5,152 nucleotides of DNA, from contig JALVUH010000155.1 in assembly GCA_027035735.1 (NCBI GenBank), positions 1 to 5,152 on the forward strand. Direction: 5' to 3'. The notes below the pieces were generated by a model, which searched no databases, was not told the origin of the DNA, and saw only the letters and a program-made list of their open reading frames with translations. Shown here piece after piece: positions 4,708 through 5,152 of the stretch (position 1 is the stretch's first letter; every line of letters begins with the position of its first letter). Origin of the DNA: Nautiliaceae bacterium. Lineage in GTDB: Bacteria > Campylobacterota > Campylobacteria > Campylobacterales > Nautiliaceae. Both the position numbers and the translations under genes were made by a program.

Positions 4708-5152
4708 ATGATTATTAGAAAACTTTTTAAATTTGAAAATGCTCATATTGTAAGGCATTGTACTTCAAGGAGATGCTCAAAATCAATTCACGGGCATAGT
4801 TACAAAGTTGAGGTAAAGTTAGAATCAAACTTTTTAGATAATGGACAAATGGTTTATGATTTTGGACTTATGAAACTTTATATAAAAGATTTGATTGATA
4901 GTTTTGACCATGCTATTACTTTGTGGAGTGGGGATAATCCTGAGTATATAAAATTTGCTAAAAAATTTAGCGAAAGATGGATAGAACTTCCGGTAAATCC
5001 CTCTGCTGAGCAATTTAGCAGGGTCTTTTTTTTAATGATTGATAAAGTATTAGAACTTATGGAATTTAAAAATGGAGAAAAAGAAGTAAAAGTTTATTCA
5101 ATTATAGTTCATGAAACTGATACAGGATATGCTGAGTGTTTTAGAGAAGATG
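4708..5152 (+). CDS. queD: 6-carboxy-tetrahydropterin synthase (3' end outside window)
   Basis: QueD turns dihydroneopterin triphosphate into 6-carboxy-tetrahydropterin, the substrate of QueE encoded just upstream. The frame is open from ATG 4708 to the right edge (148 complete codons, no stop), so the C-terminus is missing. Zinc ligands are His13 (FENAH) and His28/His30 (IHGHSY). The probable catalytic cysteine is Cys23 in RRCSKSIHGH. Also visible are MVYDFGLMK (48-56), the Asp67-His68 pair in SFDHAI, NPSAEQ (97-102) and the HETDTGYA block (135-142) with Glu136. Between Cys23 and HGH there are four residues, whereas E. coli QueD has three. From memory, Campylobacter homologues share this longer spacing, so it may be clade-specific. 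The start codon directly abuts the queE stop, with GAGGAG 5 bases upstream. A terminator-like hairpin lies within the coding sequence at 5001-5033. Confidence 0.93.
   Translation, partial: MIIRKLFKFENAHIVRHCTSRRCSKSIHGHSYKVEVKLESNFLDNGQMVYDFGLMKLYIKDLIDSFDHAITLWSGDNPEYIKFAKKFSERWIELPVNPSAEQFSRVFFLMIDKVLELMEFKNGEKEVKVYSIIVHETDTGYAECFRED
5001..5033 (+). terminator. Terminator-like hairpin with T8 tract inside queD
   Basis: CTCTGCT (5001-5007) pairs with AGCAGGG (5017-5023), giving 7 pairs with one G-U wobble. The stem may extend by three weak pairs into the 9-base loop. It is followed by TC and then eight T (5026-5033). It is fully coding, for PSAEQFSRVFF. The T run starts two bases after the stem, which makes it a weaker terminator candidate than the one in yjbQ. 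Termination is not shown; the feature is reported for its shape and its likeness to 1825-1844. Confidence 0.25.

Overview
The window is a stretch of an AT-rich bacterial chromosome. By hand count, GC is about 35-38% in sampled nrd lines and about 20-23% in the nucleotidyltransferase/HEPN pair. All nine genes lie on the + strand. No gap exceeds 12 bases and several neighbours overlap, so there is no intergenic stretch to describe. Protein style (NrdA ending CYGCQ, NrdB with EALHSQSY, the QueE and QueD variants) and low GC suggest Campylobacterota, perhaps a thermophilic Nautiliales-type organism. That placement is inference from remembered family sequences, not from a search.

Layout: (1) 1-1796 holds class Ia ribonucleotide reductase, the C-terminal part of the large subunit (nrdA, cut by the window edge) followed by the complete small subunit (nrdB). 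(2) 1786-2758 holds a YjbQ/UPF0047 protein overlapping nrdB by 11 bases, then an FMN-binding flavin-reductase-like protein. (3) 2761-3409 holds a minimal nucleotidyltransferase (MntA-like) and a HEPN/DUF86 protein (HepT-like), overlapping by 8 bases, in the arrangement of a MNT/HEPN toxin-antitoxin pair. (4) 3390-4007 is a fumarylacetoacetate-hydrolase-fold enzyme that starts inside the HEPN gene. (5) 3997-5152 holds queE and queD, two consecutive enzymes of preQ0/queuosine biosynthesis; queD runs off the right edge.

The genes are of mixed function but organised as one translationally coupled chain. The reductase subunits form one enzyme. QueD makes the substrate of QueE. The MNT/HEPN pair sits in the middle of this chain rather than on a separate mobile piece.

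Points for a second look: two terminator-like hairpins lie inside coding sequence, at the start of yjbQ and late in queD, and share 19 of 20 bases across the right arm and T tract. The HEPN protein has Lys where the R-x4-H-x-Y RNase motif expects Arg. QueE has a CX3CX7C cluster loop instead of CX3CX2C. QueD has one extra residue between the catalytic Cys and HGH. No tRNA, rRNA, CRISPR, insertion sequence or convincing promoter was seen.
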